From: Pedobacter sp. ASV17 | GTDB taxonomy: Bacteria; Bacteroidota; Bacteroidia; Sphingobacteriales; Sphingobacteriaceae | DNA: 64,000 nt | Direction of reading: 5' to 3' | Assembly (NCBI RefSeq): GCF_016429065.1 | Contig: NZ_JAELTX010000008.1 | Span: 1 to 64,000 of the forward strand | Shown here: in pieces, positions 1 through 8,644 of the stretch | Layout: each line of letters starts with the position of its first letter | Numbering within the stretch: position 1 is the first letter of the stretch | Made by a program: the position numbers and the translations under genes | The notes under the pieces: model-generated | What the model saw: the letters and a program-made list of their open reading frames with translations, nothing else | Database searches by the model: none | Told to the model about the DNA's origin: nothing

Positions 1-743
1 TGATTCAGATTTAATAGCCTAACGATTTCAGTGGCCATTTTTGAGGCTGAACTTGGGTCTTGACCAGTAACAAATCTGCCATCAATCACATAAAAACCAT
101 CACCGCCTTTGTCGGAGTATACAAAATTGCCCTTGTTGTTCTGGATAGCTTTATCAATAGCAAAGGGGAATGTTTTGTAATATGCTGCTTCTTTATCCTC
201 GAATTTGTCTGGATAGCCCGTAATTTTTCGATCCTTGTATAAGGAACTTCCATTCTCATCCTTTAAAAAAGCCAACCCAGCGGTTCCGTGGCAGATGGCC
301 GAAACCACTCCACTTCTATGATAAATTTTCCTTGCTATTTCTTGGATGGTTTTGTCTTCGGCTACACCAAACATGGCTGCACCTCCTCCTGTATATAAAA
401 TAGCCGAATAATGATCTGCATTAATTTCAGTAGGTTTCATGGTATGTGCTAGTTTATCCATAAACCAACCGTTATACAGGTACTTTTTTTGAAGCGTATC
501 CGACGAGTTGATATAGCCAATTGGAATGGCACCGCCTTTTGGACTAATGAAATCGACAAGGTATCCTGCGGTTGTAAATACATCATAAGGCACTATGATT
601 TCCTGAAAGTGATTGGAGGTGGCTATTTTTGTATTCCCGTAAAAATCTTGATTAGAAGTAACGAACAGAATCCTTTTTTGGGCATGGCTACTGGCAAAGT
701 TTACACCCATACAAACCAGTAATGCAACTAGTACTTTATTCAT
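1..743 (-). CDS. DJ-1/PfpI (Hsp31-like) family protein, 3' end cut off by window edge
   Basis: Reading leftwards from ATG at 743 gives 247 codons with no stop before the window edge, so the C-terminus is missing. Residues 1-22 look like a signal peptide ending in SHA-Q, which suggests export. The rest matches the type 1 glutamine amidotransferase/DJ-1 fold: a glycine-rich YTGGGAAMFG stretch, then the nucleophile elbow SAICHGTAGL with Cys151-His152, and an upstream Glu48 where the family has a conserved acid. Relatives include Hsp31-type glyoxalase/chaperone proteins; the exact activity cannot be told from sequence. It lies 33 bp downstream of the NTF2-like gene on the same strand and is probably cotranscribed with it. 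Confidence 0.85.
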   Translation of the reverse strand, partial: MNKVLVALLVCMGVNFASSHAQKRILFVTSNQDFYGNTKIATSNHFQEIIVPYDVFTTAGYLVDFISPKGGAIPIGYINSSDTLQKKYLYNGWFMDKLAHTMKPTEINADHYSAILYTGGGAAMFGVAEDKTIQEIARKIYHRSGVVSAICHGTAGLAFLKDENGSSLYKDRKITGYPDKFEDKEAAYYKTFPFAIDKAIQNNKGNFVYSDKGGDGFYVIDGRFVTGQDPSSASKMATEIVRLLNLN

Positions 744-776
744 AGCATTAAAAATTAGCTGAAAATCTATTGGTGA

Positions 777-1238
777 TTACTTTGATTTTACTGCGGGTGT
801 CTCCACTGTTTTGTGCGGTACACGGCTCGAAATTTTATCTACAATAAACCAGCCCTTATCGGTTCTTAGCAGATTGAAATAGTCGGTAAATAGAAATCTT
901 GGGGTGCTGATTTCCACTTTTGCAGCGGCAGCATTATTCGAAATGTCGATGAATACCGTTCGGGCCGACCAATTGTTAGGTTTGGTATCACGTTTTTTGT
1001 AGCCTACCAGATACTTTTCTTTAGTGATCACCCTAAATTCGTTGTCGCTAAAACCTTTTAGTTGCCAAGAGTCGTGAAAGGCTTGTGCGATCTTGGCAGA
1101 GTCGGCAAAGGCCTGTCCGTCCATGTAAAGGTCCAATGTTTTTTGGATGGCCTGCAAATCATTTTTAGTTTCGTTTACTTGGGCATTTACGTTCAGGAAC
1201 AAAAGACTAAGTCCGATCAATAGAAACACTTTTCTCAT
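777..1238 (-). CDS. Exported NTF2-like / putative lumazine-binding (Lumazine_bd_2) protein
   Basis: 153 residues with a clear N-terminal signal peptide (hydrophobic residues 4-17, cleavage after NVNA). The mature part resembles the small cone-shaped NTF2-like fold: an opening helix with LDLYMDGQAFADSAKIAQAFH, then strands ending in an RTDKGWFIVDKI motif typical of the Bacteroidota 'putative lumazine-binding' group. Members often bind small ligands, but no ligand or reaction can be assigned. The gene probably forms a unit with the downstream DJ-1-like gene. The AraC gene lies upstream, separated by 105 bp that contain a short inverted repeat. Confidence 0.75.
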   Translation of the reverse strand: MRKVFLLIGLSLLFLNVNAQVNETKNDLQAIQKTLDLYMDGQAFADSAKIAQAFHDSWQLKGFSDNEFRVITKEKYLVGYKKRDTKPNNWSARTVFIDISNNAAAAKVEISTPRFLFTDYFNLLRTDKGWFIVDKISSRVPHKTVETPAVKSK

Positions 1239-1320
1239 TTTTTTAATTTTTTAGTGGTTAAATAATGAGGGCAAATGTCTCGTGTATTTGTCTGTTAAAG
1301 GCTTTAGTTTATAATGTAGA

Positions 1321-1344
1321 AGTTCTATTCTATAAAATAGAACT
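1321..1344 (-). terminator. Inverted repeat just after the AraC gene (terminator or operator)
   Basis: AGTTCTATT at 1321-1329 and AATAGAACT at 1336-1344 form a perfect 9-bp stem with a 6-nt loop, starting at the AraC stop codon. The run of T after it on the minus strand is weak. It could instead be a protein-binding site for the downstream NTF2/DJ-1 pair. Confidence 0.4.
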
Positions 1345-2375
1345 CATTTTGAATAGGCTTTTTGATATTCTGCTGGAGTGAGTCCTGTTACTTTTTTAAA
1401 GGCAGTGAAGAAGGTTGATTTTGAAGTGAAGCCGCTGTCGTAGCCCAAGCTTTCGATGGTGTAGTTTTTTTCAGTTTCTAATAACTGCTTAGCTTTTTCA
1501 ATCCTATATTCTTTAATGAGATTGGAGAAAGATTTACCCAATATTTCATTGACATATTGAGATAGGGTGTGTTTGCTTAGCTTCAGCTCTTTGGCTGCTT
1601 CATCAAGGGTGAAATTGGGATTGAGGAATAGTTCTTGTTCAGTGATCAGGGCTAATTTTTGGCCAATCGCCTCTAAGGTTTTTTGATCGATCTCTTTGTT
1701 TTTGTATTTCTCTTTTTCTTCAAAAAAAGTAGTTTCGCTGCTGCTCTTAAAAACTAACAGCAATATGGCTACGTAAAGGATAAAAGTGAATGATAAGGCA
1801 CCAGTGATATAAGAGGTATACGCCGCCATGGCATAGGCTAGCCAAATTAGGGTAACTCCTATATAAATGCTGAGCAGCCAAACATCTATTTTACGTAAAC
1901 TTTCGTTGTTTTTGAATTTTTGAAAAATAGGCCTAAGGTATTTTACAGACAAAATGATGTAGATGAACCACTGTGCATAGATGGTTTTTATAATCCACCT
2001 TCTCCAAATAAAGGTGTGTTCAACATAGGGGTAAAGCATACCTAATACACTAATGGCTATCAGATAAGGGAGGACGTGGACCGCCCAATTTGGTTTCTTA
2101 TCTTCTGCGTAGGTCTTGAGGTAAAGAAAAAGAAATGGCCCGATAAGTATACAAGCTGAAAGCCCAATTTGGATAAAGATATTGGATAGCTGTGGATTGA
2201 AATAGAAAAAAACAGATTTGATGACCCGTATACTTAAAACCAACAGCAACAGAGACAAAAAGTAGTTGGTGAAAATTTTCTTTTTTGCATGTATGGCGAA
2301 ATAGATGGCAAGTAAGAAGCCATTAAAAGCCCCCAATGCACTAAAAAAGAAAAGAAACTGATCAGGTCCAGTCAT
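1344..2375 (-). CDS. AraC-family transcriptional regulator with multi-TM N-terminal domain
   Basis: 343 residues. The N-terminal two thirds (about 5-210) hold six or seven hydrophobic helices, and the C-terminal ~110 residues form an AraC-type double HTH: LDEAAKELKLSKHTLSQYVNE is the first helix pair and IESLGYDSGFTSKSTFFTAFKK the second, ending in TGLTPAEY. Membrane-embedded AraC proteins are common in Bacteroidota and are thought to sense a signal at the membrane. No ligand is evident. Its likely targets are the adjacent NTF2/DJ-1 genes or the beta-barrel/PCMD pair, but this rests on position only. Confidence 0.9.
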   Translation of the reverse strand: MTGPDQFLFFFSALGAFNGFLLAIYFAIHAKKKIFTNYFLSLLLLVLSIRVIKSVFFYFNPQLSNIFIQIGLSACILIGPFLFLYLKTYAEDKKPNWAVHVLPYLIAISVLGMLYPYVEHTFIWRRWIIKTIYAQWFIYIILSVKYLRPIFQKFKNNESLRKIDVWLLSIYIGVTLIWLAYAMAAYTSYITGALSFTFILYVAILLLVFKSSSETTFFEEKEKYKNKEIDQKTLEAIGQKLALITEQELFLNPNFTLDEAAKELKLSKHTLSQYVNEILGKSFSNLIKEYRIEKAKQLLETEKNYTIESLGYDSGFTSKSTFFTAFKKVTGLTPAEYQKAYSK

Positions 2376-2454
2376 TATTGGATGAGATGAATAGTTGTTA
2401 ATAATGAGCTATCTAAAATAGATGCCCTTTAGGAGAATACCCAATATTTTTATT

Positions 2455-3198
2455 TTAAAAACGATAGCTAACGCCCAGTGTTCCAAAAATGTTGTACATA
2501 TTAAAAGAGATCCCATTAAATGAATGAGGGAATACAGGTTGCAGGCCCCATTGTAAATCGGCCTTTGCCGAAAAGTTTTTATACACCAACTTCTCTGCAC
2601 CTGTCGAAATGCCAAAATCAAAAGTTCGTTGCTCTTTATCAAAATCAAAACTGGCATAGTCGATAATCACTTTTTCGCCCAATGAATCGCCTTTGCGCAG
2701 GTAACCATCAGAAACAGAACCATAAAATGAAGGACGTACCAAATGAGCCAAATAAACACCCAGTTTTAATTTCCAGTTATTGCCAGCATAAAACAGTGCT
2801 TGGATAGGAACTGCCAGGTAAATGTTTTTCACTTTAGTGGTATTGGTACCGCTAAAATTACCTTCAATAGTGGCATCATCCATAGAAACCAAGGTGTGGA
2901 AATACTGCACGCTGTCCTGAACGCTCATGTTTTTCCAGTCCATTCTAAGCCCAATGGCAAGGCCCCATTTTTGATGGAGTCGGTAGTTGAGTTCATAACC
3001 AAAACTTGGTGAAAAGCCAGAAGAATAGCTATTGATCTTTCTGATGGTATTGGGGAAAGAAATAGGGGCCAGCCCGCCAATGTTATAGCCAATATGAACG
3101 TTGTGTACAAATTTAGAGGTAGTATCGCCGTGGTTTTGCGCAAACGTAAAGCAGGTTGCACCCAATAATAGAACGGTTAAGAGCAGGTATTTATACAT
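2455..3198 (-). CDS. Outer-membrane beta-barrel protein (PorT-like)
   Basis: 247 residues starting with a signal peptide (MYKYLLLTVLLLGATCFTFA-Q). The remainder is a succession of amphipathic strands, for example FGYELNYRLHQKWGLAIGLR and KNIYLAVPIQALFYAG, and it ends in GTLGVSYRF, whose terminal Phe is the usual barrel assembly signal. This pattern fits the PorT/OMP_b-brl families. It starts 5 bp after the PCMD lipoprotein gene, so the two are probably cotranslated. Function unknown; a surface channel or a partner of the lipoprotein are the obvious options. Confidence 0.75.
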   Translation of the reverse strand: MYKYLLLTVLLLGATCFTFAQNHGDTTSKFVHNVHIGYNIGGLAPISFPNTIRKINSYSSGFSPSFGYELNYRLHQKWGLAIGLRMDWKNMSVQDSVQYFHTLVSMDDATIEGNFSGTNTTKVKNIYLAVPIQALFYAGNNWKLKLGVYLAHLVRPSFYGSVSDGYLRKGDSLGEKVIIDYASFDFDKEQRTFDFGISTGAEKLVYKNFSAKADLQWGLQPVFPHSFNGISFNMYNIFGTLGVSYRF

Positions 3199-3203
3199 AG
3201 GAA

Positions 3204-4265
3204 CTATTTTGGGATGATCGATAAATTGTCGACCACTAAACGGCTGCCTATAGCGCCTTTGTAATGATCTCCGTCTTTACTAGAAGAGGCAACGATGGCC
3301 AGCATTAGGTTTTTATTAGCCGCTGGCAATTGGCCATTTTTATAAACAAAAGGAATATCAAATTTGGTAAAGTTAGCCTTGGCCGATCCATCGCTTAATT
3401 TTGCGGTAGCAATAATGCGTTCGGAGGTGTTGATATTGGTGCCATCCAAACGTTCTGGGCCTTCAAACAGCACGGCGTAAATAGAGCACTCATCGGTTTT
3501 GCCTGCAATAATGTTTTGGTTTTCGTCTTGGTAAGCTGCGCCAGGCGTGTATTTATAATAGCCCGTAAATCTGGCGGGTAAACCTACGTACGGGGCACCA
3601 AATTCAGTGGCTGCCAAAGGTTTGATGAGTACTACTGAGGGGTTGAAATTGCCGATGAACACAGAACCTGCGTACAGATAAATTCCTACAATAGAAGACA
3701 GCGCAGTTCCTTTAATGGTGACCATTTCTGCCGCTTTTGAGCCTAAATAACCATCCGTTGTAGATCGAGTAGGATAGGATAGCGGATCTTTAGATACGCC
3801 AGAAAGTGCAACGCCAGGGTTGCCAGACGTCCATAAGGTACTCAGGTCATCTTCTACAGGATATTCGTATTTATCCGCATCGTTTTGTAGCCACTTTTCA
3901 AACTTAAAGTTCCAATCGCCCACATTTACCACCTGTATGGTATAAGTTTTTTGGTTGGGCTGTTGCTGTGCGGTAACGGTATAGGTAACCTCGTTACTAC
4001 CGTTAAAATTAATTTTTTGTCCAGAGGCGGGGCTAATGCTTGCATTTTTGGAAGTGGTGATGGTGGGGGTAATCCCTGCTGCATAAGCGTCTTTGGTGAG
4101 GTAAAGTAATATTTTACGGTTTACCTGATCAATAAATGTTTGCCCTGTAAGTAGTTTTGGATCTACTTCAAAAGATTCGATATCTGCTTCTGGATTGGCG
4201 GGAGCATCTTTAATACAGGAATTCAAACACAATACTAATACAAAAAGTAAAACCGTTAGCCTCAT
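3204..4265 (-). CDS. PCMD-domain lipoprotein (putative carbohydrate-binding surface protein)
   Basis: 353 residues. The lipobox LCLNSC puts the lipidated Cys near residue 17. Residues ~25-115 look like an Ig-like/DUF-type beta domain (ending in TYTIQVVNVG). Residues ~120-353 match the putative carbohydrate metabolism domain: an opening FEKWLQND segment and the conserved end GSRLVVDNLSII. PCMD proteins are jelly-roll modules found near glycan-use genes in Bacteroidota; enzymatic activity is not established. It is the first gene of a two-gene unit with the beta-barrel protein. A TATATTTG promoter element lies about 23 bp upstream on the same strand. Confidence 0.8.
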   Translation of the reverse strand: MRLTVLLFVLVLCLNSCIKDAPANPEADIESFEVDPKLLTGQTFIDQVNRKILLYLTKDAYAAGITPTITTSKNASISPASGQKINFNGSNEVTYTVTAQQQPNQKTYTIQVVNVGDWNFKFEKWLQNDADKYEYPVEDDLSTLWTSGNPGVALSGVSKDPLSYPTRSTTDGYLGSKAAEMVTIKGTALSSIVGIYLYAGSVFIGNFNPSVVLIKPLAATEFGAPYVGLPARFTGYYKYTPGAAYQDENQNIIAGKTDECSIYAVLFEGPERLDGTNINTSERIIATAKLSDGSAKANFTKFDIPFVYKNGQLPAANKNLMLAIVASSSKDGDHYKGAIGSRLVVDNLSIIPK

Positions 4266-4287
4266 GGTGAATCTTGTTTCTTTAACT

Positions 4288-4295
4288 CAAATATA
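4288..4295 (-). promoter_or_regulatory. Bacteroidota -7 element for the PCMD/beta-barrel unit
   Basis: On the minus strand this reads TATATTTG, a perfect match to the TAnnTTTG -7 consensus of the Bacteroidota primary sigma factor. It lies 22 bp before the ATG at 4265, leaving a leader of roughly 15-18 nt. No convincing -33 TTG was seen. Confidence 0.5.
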
Positions 4296-4524
4296 GCTTT
4301 TTTGTGTTATAATTGCCATGAGTCACTGCCCGTCTGTAATGTGGTTGCTTTTTAAAATATCCAAAATATTTTTGCAATTTCGGGAGTATATGTCCAAACC
4401 TCACGCCGATCTTTCTACTGTTTTGTCTGCTGTTGGGAAATTGCTGCTGGGATGCTGCTTGTCAAACAAAAACTTGTGAAATCACTTTAGCTTTTTAAAC
4501 TTTAAACATCAAATTGAATTTCTT

Positions 4525-4875
4525 ATGCTTACCCATATTCATCCAAAGCTGCCCATGCGTGATATTGCAGTCACGAAAGTATATTATATCCATCAATTGG
4601 GTTTTAAAGAGGTAGCTGATTATGTAGATTACCTGATCTTGTCAAAAGACCAAATTGAACTGCATTTTTTTAGGTTTAATGACCTTGATCCAAAAGAAAA
4701 TTATGGACAAGTTTACCTCCGAACCAACGATATTGATGAACTGTATCAGTCGTTAATCAGTAATGGTGTAAAAATACATCCTAACGGAGCACTAGCTACT
4801 AAACCGTGGCAGCAACGAGAGTTTTCACTGTTAGATCCTGATCATAATTTGTTGACGTTTGGACAAGCTTTGTAA
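4525..4875 (+). CDS. VOC-family (glyoxalase/bleomycin-resistance-like) protein
   Basis: 116 residues, about the length of one bleomycin-binding-type VOC monomer. Two beta-alpha-beta-beta-beta halves are visible: LPMRDIAVTKVYYIHQLGFKE with ELHFFRF, then GQVYLRTNDIDELYQSL with the closing FSLLDPDHNLLTFGQ. The second half has the typical R-E-F-x-L-x-D-P-D-x-N-x-L signature of this fold. Members bind bleomycin or catalyse varied reactions on small molecules; substrate unknown. Single-gene unit between a minus-strand cluster and the sigma/FecR region. Confidence 0.85.
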   Translation: MLTHIHPKLPMRDIAVTKVYYIHQLGFKEVADYVDYLILSKDQIELHFFRFNDLDPKENYGQVYLRTNDIDELYQSLISNGVKIHPNGALATKPWQQREFSLLDPDHNLLTFGQAL

Positions 4876-5144
4876 GCTGCGTAATTCCTTTTTTGACGAT
4901 ATTTTGGTGGCGAATAAAAGTCTTAGCATGTTTTAAACCCTATAGTTTTAAAGCGAAATTAAAATGAATTGGCAATAGAAGGTTTTAGAATATTTGTTTA
5001 ACTTTATTTTAAGAAAGAGGATTTCAGTATATTTTTTTGATGTAGGTCTACTAAGAACAACATTTTTCGAGCCCATCCTTTCGTCGCCTATCTTCTTTTT
5101 TAAGGGTGAAAAATGCCTTTATTTAATTACACAAAAACACACTA

Positions 5145-5738
5145 TTGAAAACATATGCTCACCTTTCAGATGAGGTACTTGTAGACCTTGTCCGCAATGC
5201 TGATGAGCGGGCCTTTACAACACTTTACGATCGTTATTGGGCCATGCTCTATCAACACGCTCGCCGAATGTTGCAAAACGATGAAGAGGCGGAGGACGTT
5301 GTTCAAGAAACCTTTGTCATTTTTTATAACAAAGCCGCCACCATGCAGCTGAAAGAGACCTTCTCGGGCTATCTATATGCTGTTATCCGAAATAGAATTT
5401 TAAATCATTTCAACCATAATAAGGTGAAGCGTAAATATTTACACTCACTAAAACAGTTTGAAGAAAAAGGTGGGCATTTTGCAGATTACGATATTAGAGA
5501 AAAACAGCTTGCTGTACTTATTGAACAAGAAATTACGGCCCTGCCAGCTATCCAAAGAGAAATATTTGAACTGAGTAGAAATCATCATCTTACCTATAAA
5601 GAAATTGCCGAGAAATTAGGGACTACAGAAAATGCGGTTAGAAGTAACTTAGGTAGGGCAATCAAAAGTCTTAGAATAAAGCTTGGTGACGTGGTGATGC
5701 TTTTTTTGAAGTTAATATTGTTTTTCAAATTATTTTAG
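5145..5738 (+). CDS. ECF RNA polymerase sigma factor (Bacteroides expansion type)
   Basis: 197 residues. Start chosen as TTG at 5145 because the reading frame has no early ATG and MKTYAHLSDEVL gives the normal ECF N-terminus. Region 2 covers residues ~10-85, with DEEAEDVVQETFVIFY as the core-binding helix. Region 4 covers ~125-180, with the HTH TYKEIAEKLGTTENAVRSNL. The hydrophobic tail after residue 183 is common in this Bacteroidota sigma family. It is followed 9 bp later by a FecR anti-sigma gene, so activity is probably gated by a cell-surface receptor. Confidence 0.93.
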   Translation: MKTYAHLSDEVLVDLVRNADERAFTTLYDRYWAMLYQHARRMLQNDEEAEDVVQETFVIFYNKAATMQLKETFSGYLYAVIRNRILNHFNHNKVKRKYLHSLKQFEEKGGHFADYDIREKQLAVLIEQEITALPAIQREIFELSRNHHLTYKEIAEKLGTTENAVRSNLGRAIKSLRIKLGDVVMLFLKLILFFKLF

Positions 5739-5747
5739 AAATCAGAG

Positions 5748-6827
5748 ATGCAAGATAATAAGAGCGAGCTGCTTAGCAAATATTTAAGGGAGGAAGCCAG
5801 TGCCGAGGAAATTGCTTTGGTAGAAAGCTGGTATATGCAGCAGGCCAATGATTTGCCAAACCCTTCTACCGAAGTGGATTTTGAAGATAAAAAGCAGCAA
5901 ATTTTATCTAAAATATTAGCGCAAACCACACTTGTTGAGCGTAAGAGTTTACGCTTGTGGCCATGGGCAATAGCCGCTGCCGTATTGATTGTTGCGGTGA
6001 TCGGTATTTTGAAATGGAGCAATAAAGGGGCTGGAGATATTGATGAACCTCGATTCGTAATTAAGAATGACATTGAACCTGGAACCCATACCGCTACGTT
6101 GATTTTAGACGACGGTAAAAAGGTACTGCTTTCTGGAAATGACAAGCAAACAGTAACAGATCCGCAGAAGGGAGCTAGTAATGGCCAGTATACCTTAGTG
6201 ACAGCAAGGGCACAAAATTATAAGCTAAAGTTGCCAGATGGAAGCTTAGTTTGGCTAAATGCCGCTTCATCTATCAAATATCCTTCATCTTTTGCCAATG
6301 CAAAAACGCGTACGGTACAATTGGTTGGGGAAGCCTACTTTGAAGTTGCCAAAGACAAAAGCCGACCATTTATTGTAGCCACTAAATTGCAGGAAATAAA
6401 AGTAACCGGTACTCATTTTAATGTAAGTAGCTACAATGGTGATAAAAATGTTAAAGTTACTTTGTTAGAAGGAGCTGTAGAGGTCTTCGATAAATCTACA
6501 CAGCGTATGGCCAAGCTCAATGCTGGCGAACAAAGTGTTTTCGATTTTAAAGAACTTAAAGTAGATCACGTTGATGCGGAGCTAGAAGTAGCATGGAAAG
6601 ATGGGGATTTTGCATTTCAAGGTGATAATTTCGAAAGTGCACTGAATAAAATTTCGAGATGGTACGACGTTGATATTATTTTAGAAAAAGAAGTAACCAA
6701 TGCGATAATGCCTGGTGGTTGGATTTCCAAAAGCAGTAAACTTTCTGATGTACTCAAACTGATAGCCACTACCGCCGATATCGGTTTTAAAATTGAAGGC
6801 AGGAAAGTAACCATCACCAAGAAATAA
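5748..6827 (+). CDS. FecR-type anti-sigma factor, first of two pairs
   Basis: 359 residues. Residues 1-65 form the cytoplasmic sigma-binding region, ~69-89 a single TM helix (LWPWAIAAAVLIVAVIGIL), ~155-255 the periplasmic FecR domain (LPDGSLVWLNAASSIKYP, then VQLVGEAYFEVA) and ~285-359 the C-terminal DUF4974/STN-like domain that contacts the N-terminal domain of a TonB receptor. It normally transmits substrate binding at an outer-membrane receptor to its sigma factor. Unusually, the next gene is another sigma factor, not a receptor, so its receptor is either shared with the next pair or elsewhere. Confidence 0.93.
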   Translation: MQDNKSELLSKYLREEASAEEIALVESWYMQQANDLPNPSTEVDFEDKKQQILSKILAQTTLVERKSLRLWPWAIAAAVLIVAVIGILKWSNKGAGDIDEPRFVIKNDIEPGTHTATLILDDGKKVLLSGNDKQTVTDPQKGASNGQYTLVTARAQNYKLKLPDGSLVWLNAASSIKYPSSFANAKTRTVQLVGEAYFEVAKDKSRPFIVATKLQEIKVTGTHFNVSSYNGDKNVKVTLLEGAVEVFDKSTQRMAKLNAGEQSVFDFKELKVDHVDAELEVAWKDGDFAFQGDNFESALNKISRWYDVDIILEKEVTNAIMPGGWISKSSKLSDVLKLIATTADIGFKIEGRKVTITKK

Positions 6828-6905
6828 AGCATGACATTCCTATTTGGTAAAAGCTGATTTGATTTTATTCATCATAAGTTAACATACGGGTAATCTTGGC
6901 CCGCT

Positions 6906-6913
6906 TAACTTTG
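6906..6913 (+). promoter_or_regulatory. -7 element directly before the second sigma gene
   Basis: TAACTTTG matches TAnnTTTG and ends 4 bp before the GTG start at 6918. If it is used, the transcript would start at or near the start codon. I found no good -33 partner. Confidence 0.4.
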
Positions 6914-6917
6914 TAGG

Positions 6918-7514
6918 GTGAACCAAGCACTTACTGATCAATATTTAATCGTTGCCATGCAAAGTGGCGATCAAAAAGCTTTTGAAGCGCTCTACGAGCG
7001 ATATTGGCCAGAGGTGTACACCATGATCTATCGACGTATTAACGATAAAGAAGTGGCCAAGGATATTGTACAAGATATTTTTGTTAACCTTTGGCGTTAC
7101 CGCGACAGGATTATTGCCGAAGGTTCATTGGCACCTTTGTTAAATGTTACGGCTAAAAAGCAGGCCATCTCTTGGTATCGAAAACAAACGGCAAGTAAGC
7201 AAAGGGAATTGTTGTACCATGAGGATGAGGTTTTGGTAGCCCCATCTACCACCGAATTGGAAACCAAAGAACTGCAAGATTTGTTGGATACCGAAATTGG
7301 CAAGATGCCAAGCAATATGCAGCAATCTTTTCGTTTAAGTCGTTACGAAAACAAATCGATTAAGGAAATTGCCTCAGAACTTTCCCTCTCTGAACAAACG
7401 GTTCGTAACAATATCTCTATGGCCTTGGAACGTTTGAGATTGCAAACACGCAAATTCTATTCAGAGCCAGTTAACTTAGCCGGTGTATTGGCCATTCTGT
7501 TAACAAAGATTTAA
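6918..7514 (+). CDS. ECF RNA polymerase sigma factor, second of two adjacent
   Basis: 198 residues from a GTG start; MNQALTDQYLIVAMQSGDQKAF gives the normal N-terminus. Region 2 (~13-85) contains KEVAKDIVQDIFVNLWRYRD. Region 4 (~125-180) contains the HTH SIKEIASELSLSEQTVRNNI. A hydrophobic tail (residues ~185-198) matches the Bacteroides expansion ECF group. It follows FecR-1 by 90 bp and precedes FecR-2 by 58 bp. It probably drives the large TonB-dependent receptor and lipoprotein genes downstream. Confidence 0.93.
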   Translation: MNQALTDQYLIVAMQSGDQKAFEALYERYWPEVYTMIYRRINDKEVAKDIVQDIFVNLWRYRDRIIAEGSLAPLLNVTAKKQAISWYRKQTASKQRELLYHEDEVLVAPSTTELETKELQDLLDTEIGKMPSNMQQSFRLSRYENKSIKEIASELSLSEQTVRNNISMALERLRLQTRKFYSEPVNLAGVLAILLTKI

Positions 7515-7572
7515 TCTAATCATAGCTATTTCTTAAAGTACATTTTGACTTTCGCTGCGAAGAGTTAGATGT

Positions 7573-8499
7573 ATGGCAAAGAAAAATGTATTCGCCGAGA
7601 GGCGCAAAATAGAGCAACAAGCCGAAACATGGTTTAATCGCACCCATGATGATATTCCATTTGAAGCTTTTGCTGACGAGCAGGAAAAAATACGCACAGG
7701 CGAAGAAATGCTTCGCGAAATTGGTCGTAAGATTCGTAGGCAGAAGGTTTATAAGCTGTGGCGTAACGTAGCTGCCACTGCGGCAATCGTTATTTCGGTA
7801 GGTACATTTACTTACCGTAGCTACCAAAGTTCAAATTCGCCACAAATTACACAGGTTTGGGATAGCTATGTAGCCAAGAAAGGCGAGTTTAAGAAAATTC
7901 TATTGCCAGATAGTTCTGTCATCTATTTAAGACCGGGTGCTAAAGTCACCGTTGCCCATCCATTTAAACAGCAAACCCGTCAAGTAAAATTAGAAACGGG
8001 AGAAGTATATTTTGAAGTAAGTCATGATCCAGCACATCCATTTTTGGTAACCACAGGACAATTGACCACCGAAGTATTGGGTACCAAGTTTATCATTAAC
8101 AACGATCCCTTGTTGACCGACATTCGGGTAGCCTTGTTAAGTGGGAAAGTAGCTGTACGTAAACAAAAAGCGCAATTGGGTATTTTGTTGCCTAATCAGC
8201 AGCTTTCTTTTAACAGATATCAAGAAACCGTTAAGCTGGGAAATACTCAGGTTTACACTACTGAGCGTTGGCTGAAAGGAGAATATATTTTAGAAGATGT
8301 ACCGTTAAAATCATTTGCCGAAACCTTTGGCAATGCGTTTTCAATGGAGGTTAAATTTGAGCAAAAGGCATTGGAACGATTACATGTTTCGATGCAGTTC
8401 AATAAAGGCGACCATCCTAAAAACATCTTAAATCAATTAAAGCTCATCCACGGACTACATTATCAAATTAAAGACAAGGAGGTGATTTTGATGAAATAG
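7573..8499 (+). CDS. FecR-type anti-sigma factor, second pair
   Basis: 308 residues. A cytoplasmic N-terminus rich in charged residues (1-58) precedes a short TM segment (~60-78, NVAATAAIVISVGTFTY). The FecR domain spans ~110-215 (LPDSSVIYLRPGAKVTV, then LETGEVYFEVSHDPAHPF) and the DUF4974 domain ~235-308. It is the likely direct partner of the sigma factor at 6918 and of the STN domain of the receptor at 8645. A hairpin at 8516-8540 separates it from that receptor. Confidence 0.92.
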   Translation: MAKKNVFAERRKIEQQAETWFNRTHDDIPFEAFADEQEKIRTGEEMLREIGRKIRRQKVYKLWRNVAATAAIVISVGTFTYRSYQSSNSPQITQVWDSYVAKKGEFKKILLPDSSVIYLRPGAKVTVAHPFKQQTRQVKLETGEVYFEVSHDPAHPFLVTTGQLTTEVLGTKFIINNDPLLTDIRVALLSGKVAVRKQKAQLGILLPNQQLSFNRYQETVKLGNTQVYTTERWLKGEYILEDVPLKSFAETFGNAFSMEVKFEQKALERLHVSMQFNKGDHPKNILNQLKLIHGLHYQIKDKEVILMK

Positions 8500-8515
8500 T
8501 CTACAAAAAACAAAA

Positions 8516-8540
8516 CCGGTACCTATTGGATAGATACCGG
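8516..8540 (+). terminator. Hairpin between FecR-2 and the TonB receptor (attenuator-like)
   Basis: CCGGTACCTAT at 8516-8526 pairs with ATAGATACCGG at 8530-8540, one mismatch in 11 bp, loop TGG. No T-run follows, so partial termination, RNA processing or stability control are all possible. It would let the receptor be expressed at a different level from the regulators. Confidence 0.45.
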
Positions 8541-8644
8541 GTATTTAGGCGCTTGCTTGTTGACAGAAAATTGCCGCTTCCTAGTCATCATCATTTGCAA
8601 ACGCCAGGTTTAACTCGTAAACATCATAAAAGTATTAAAAATTA

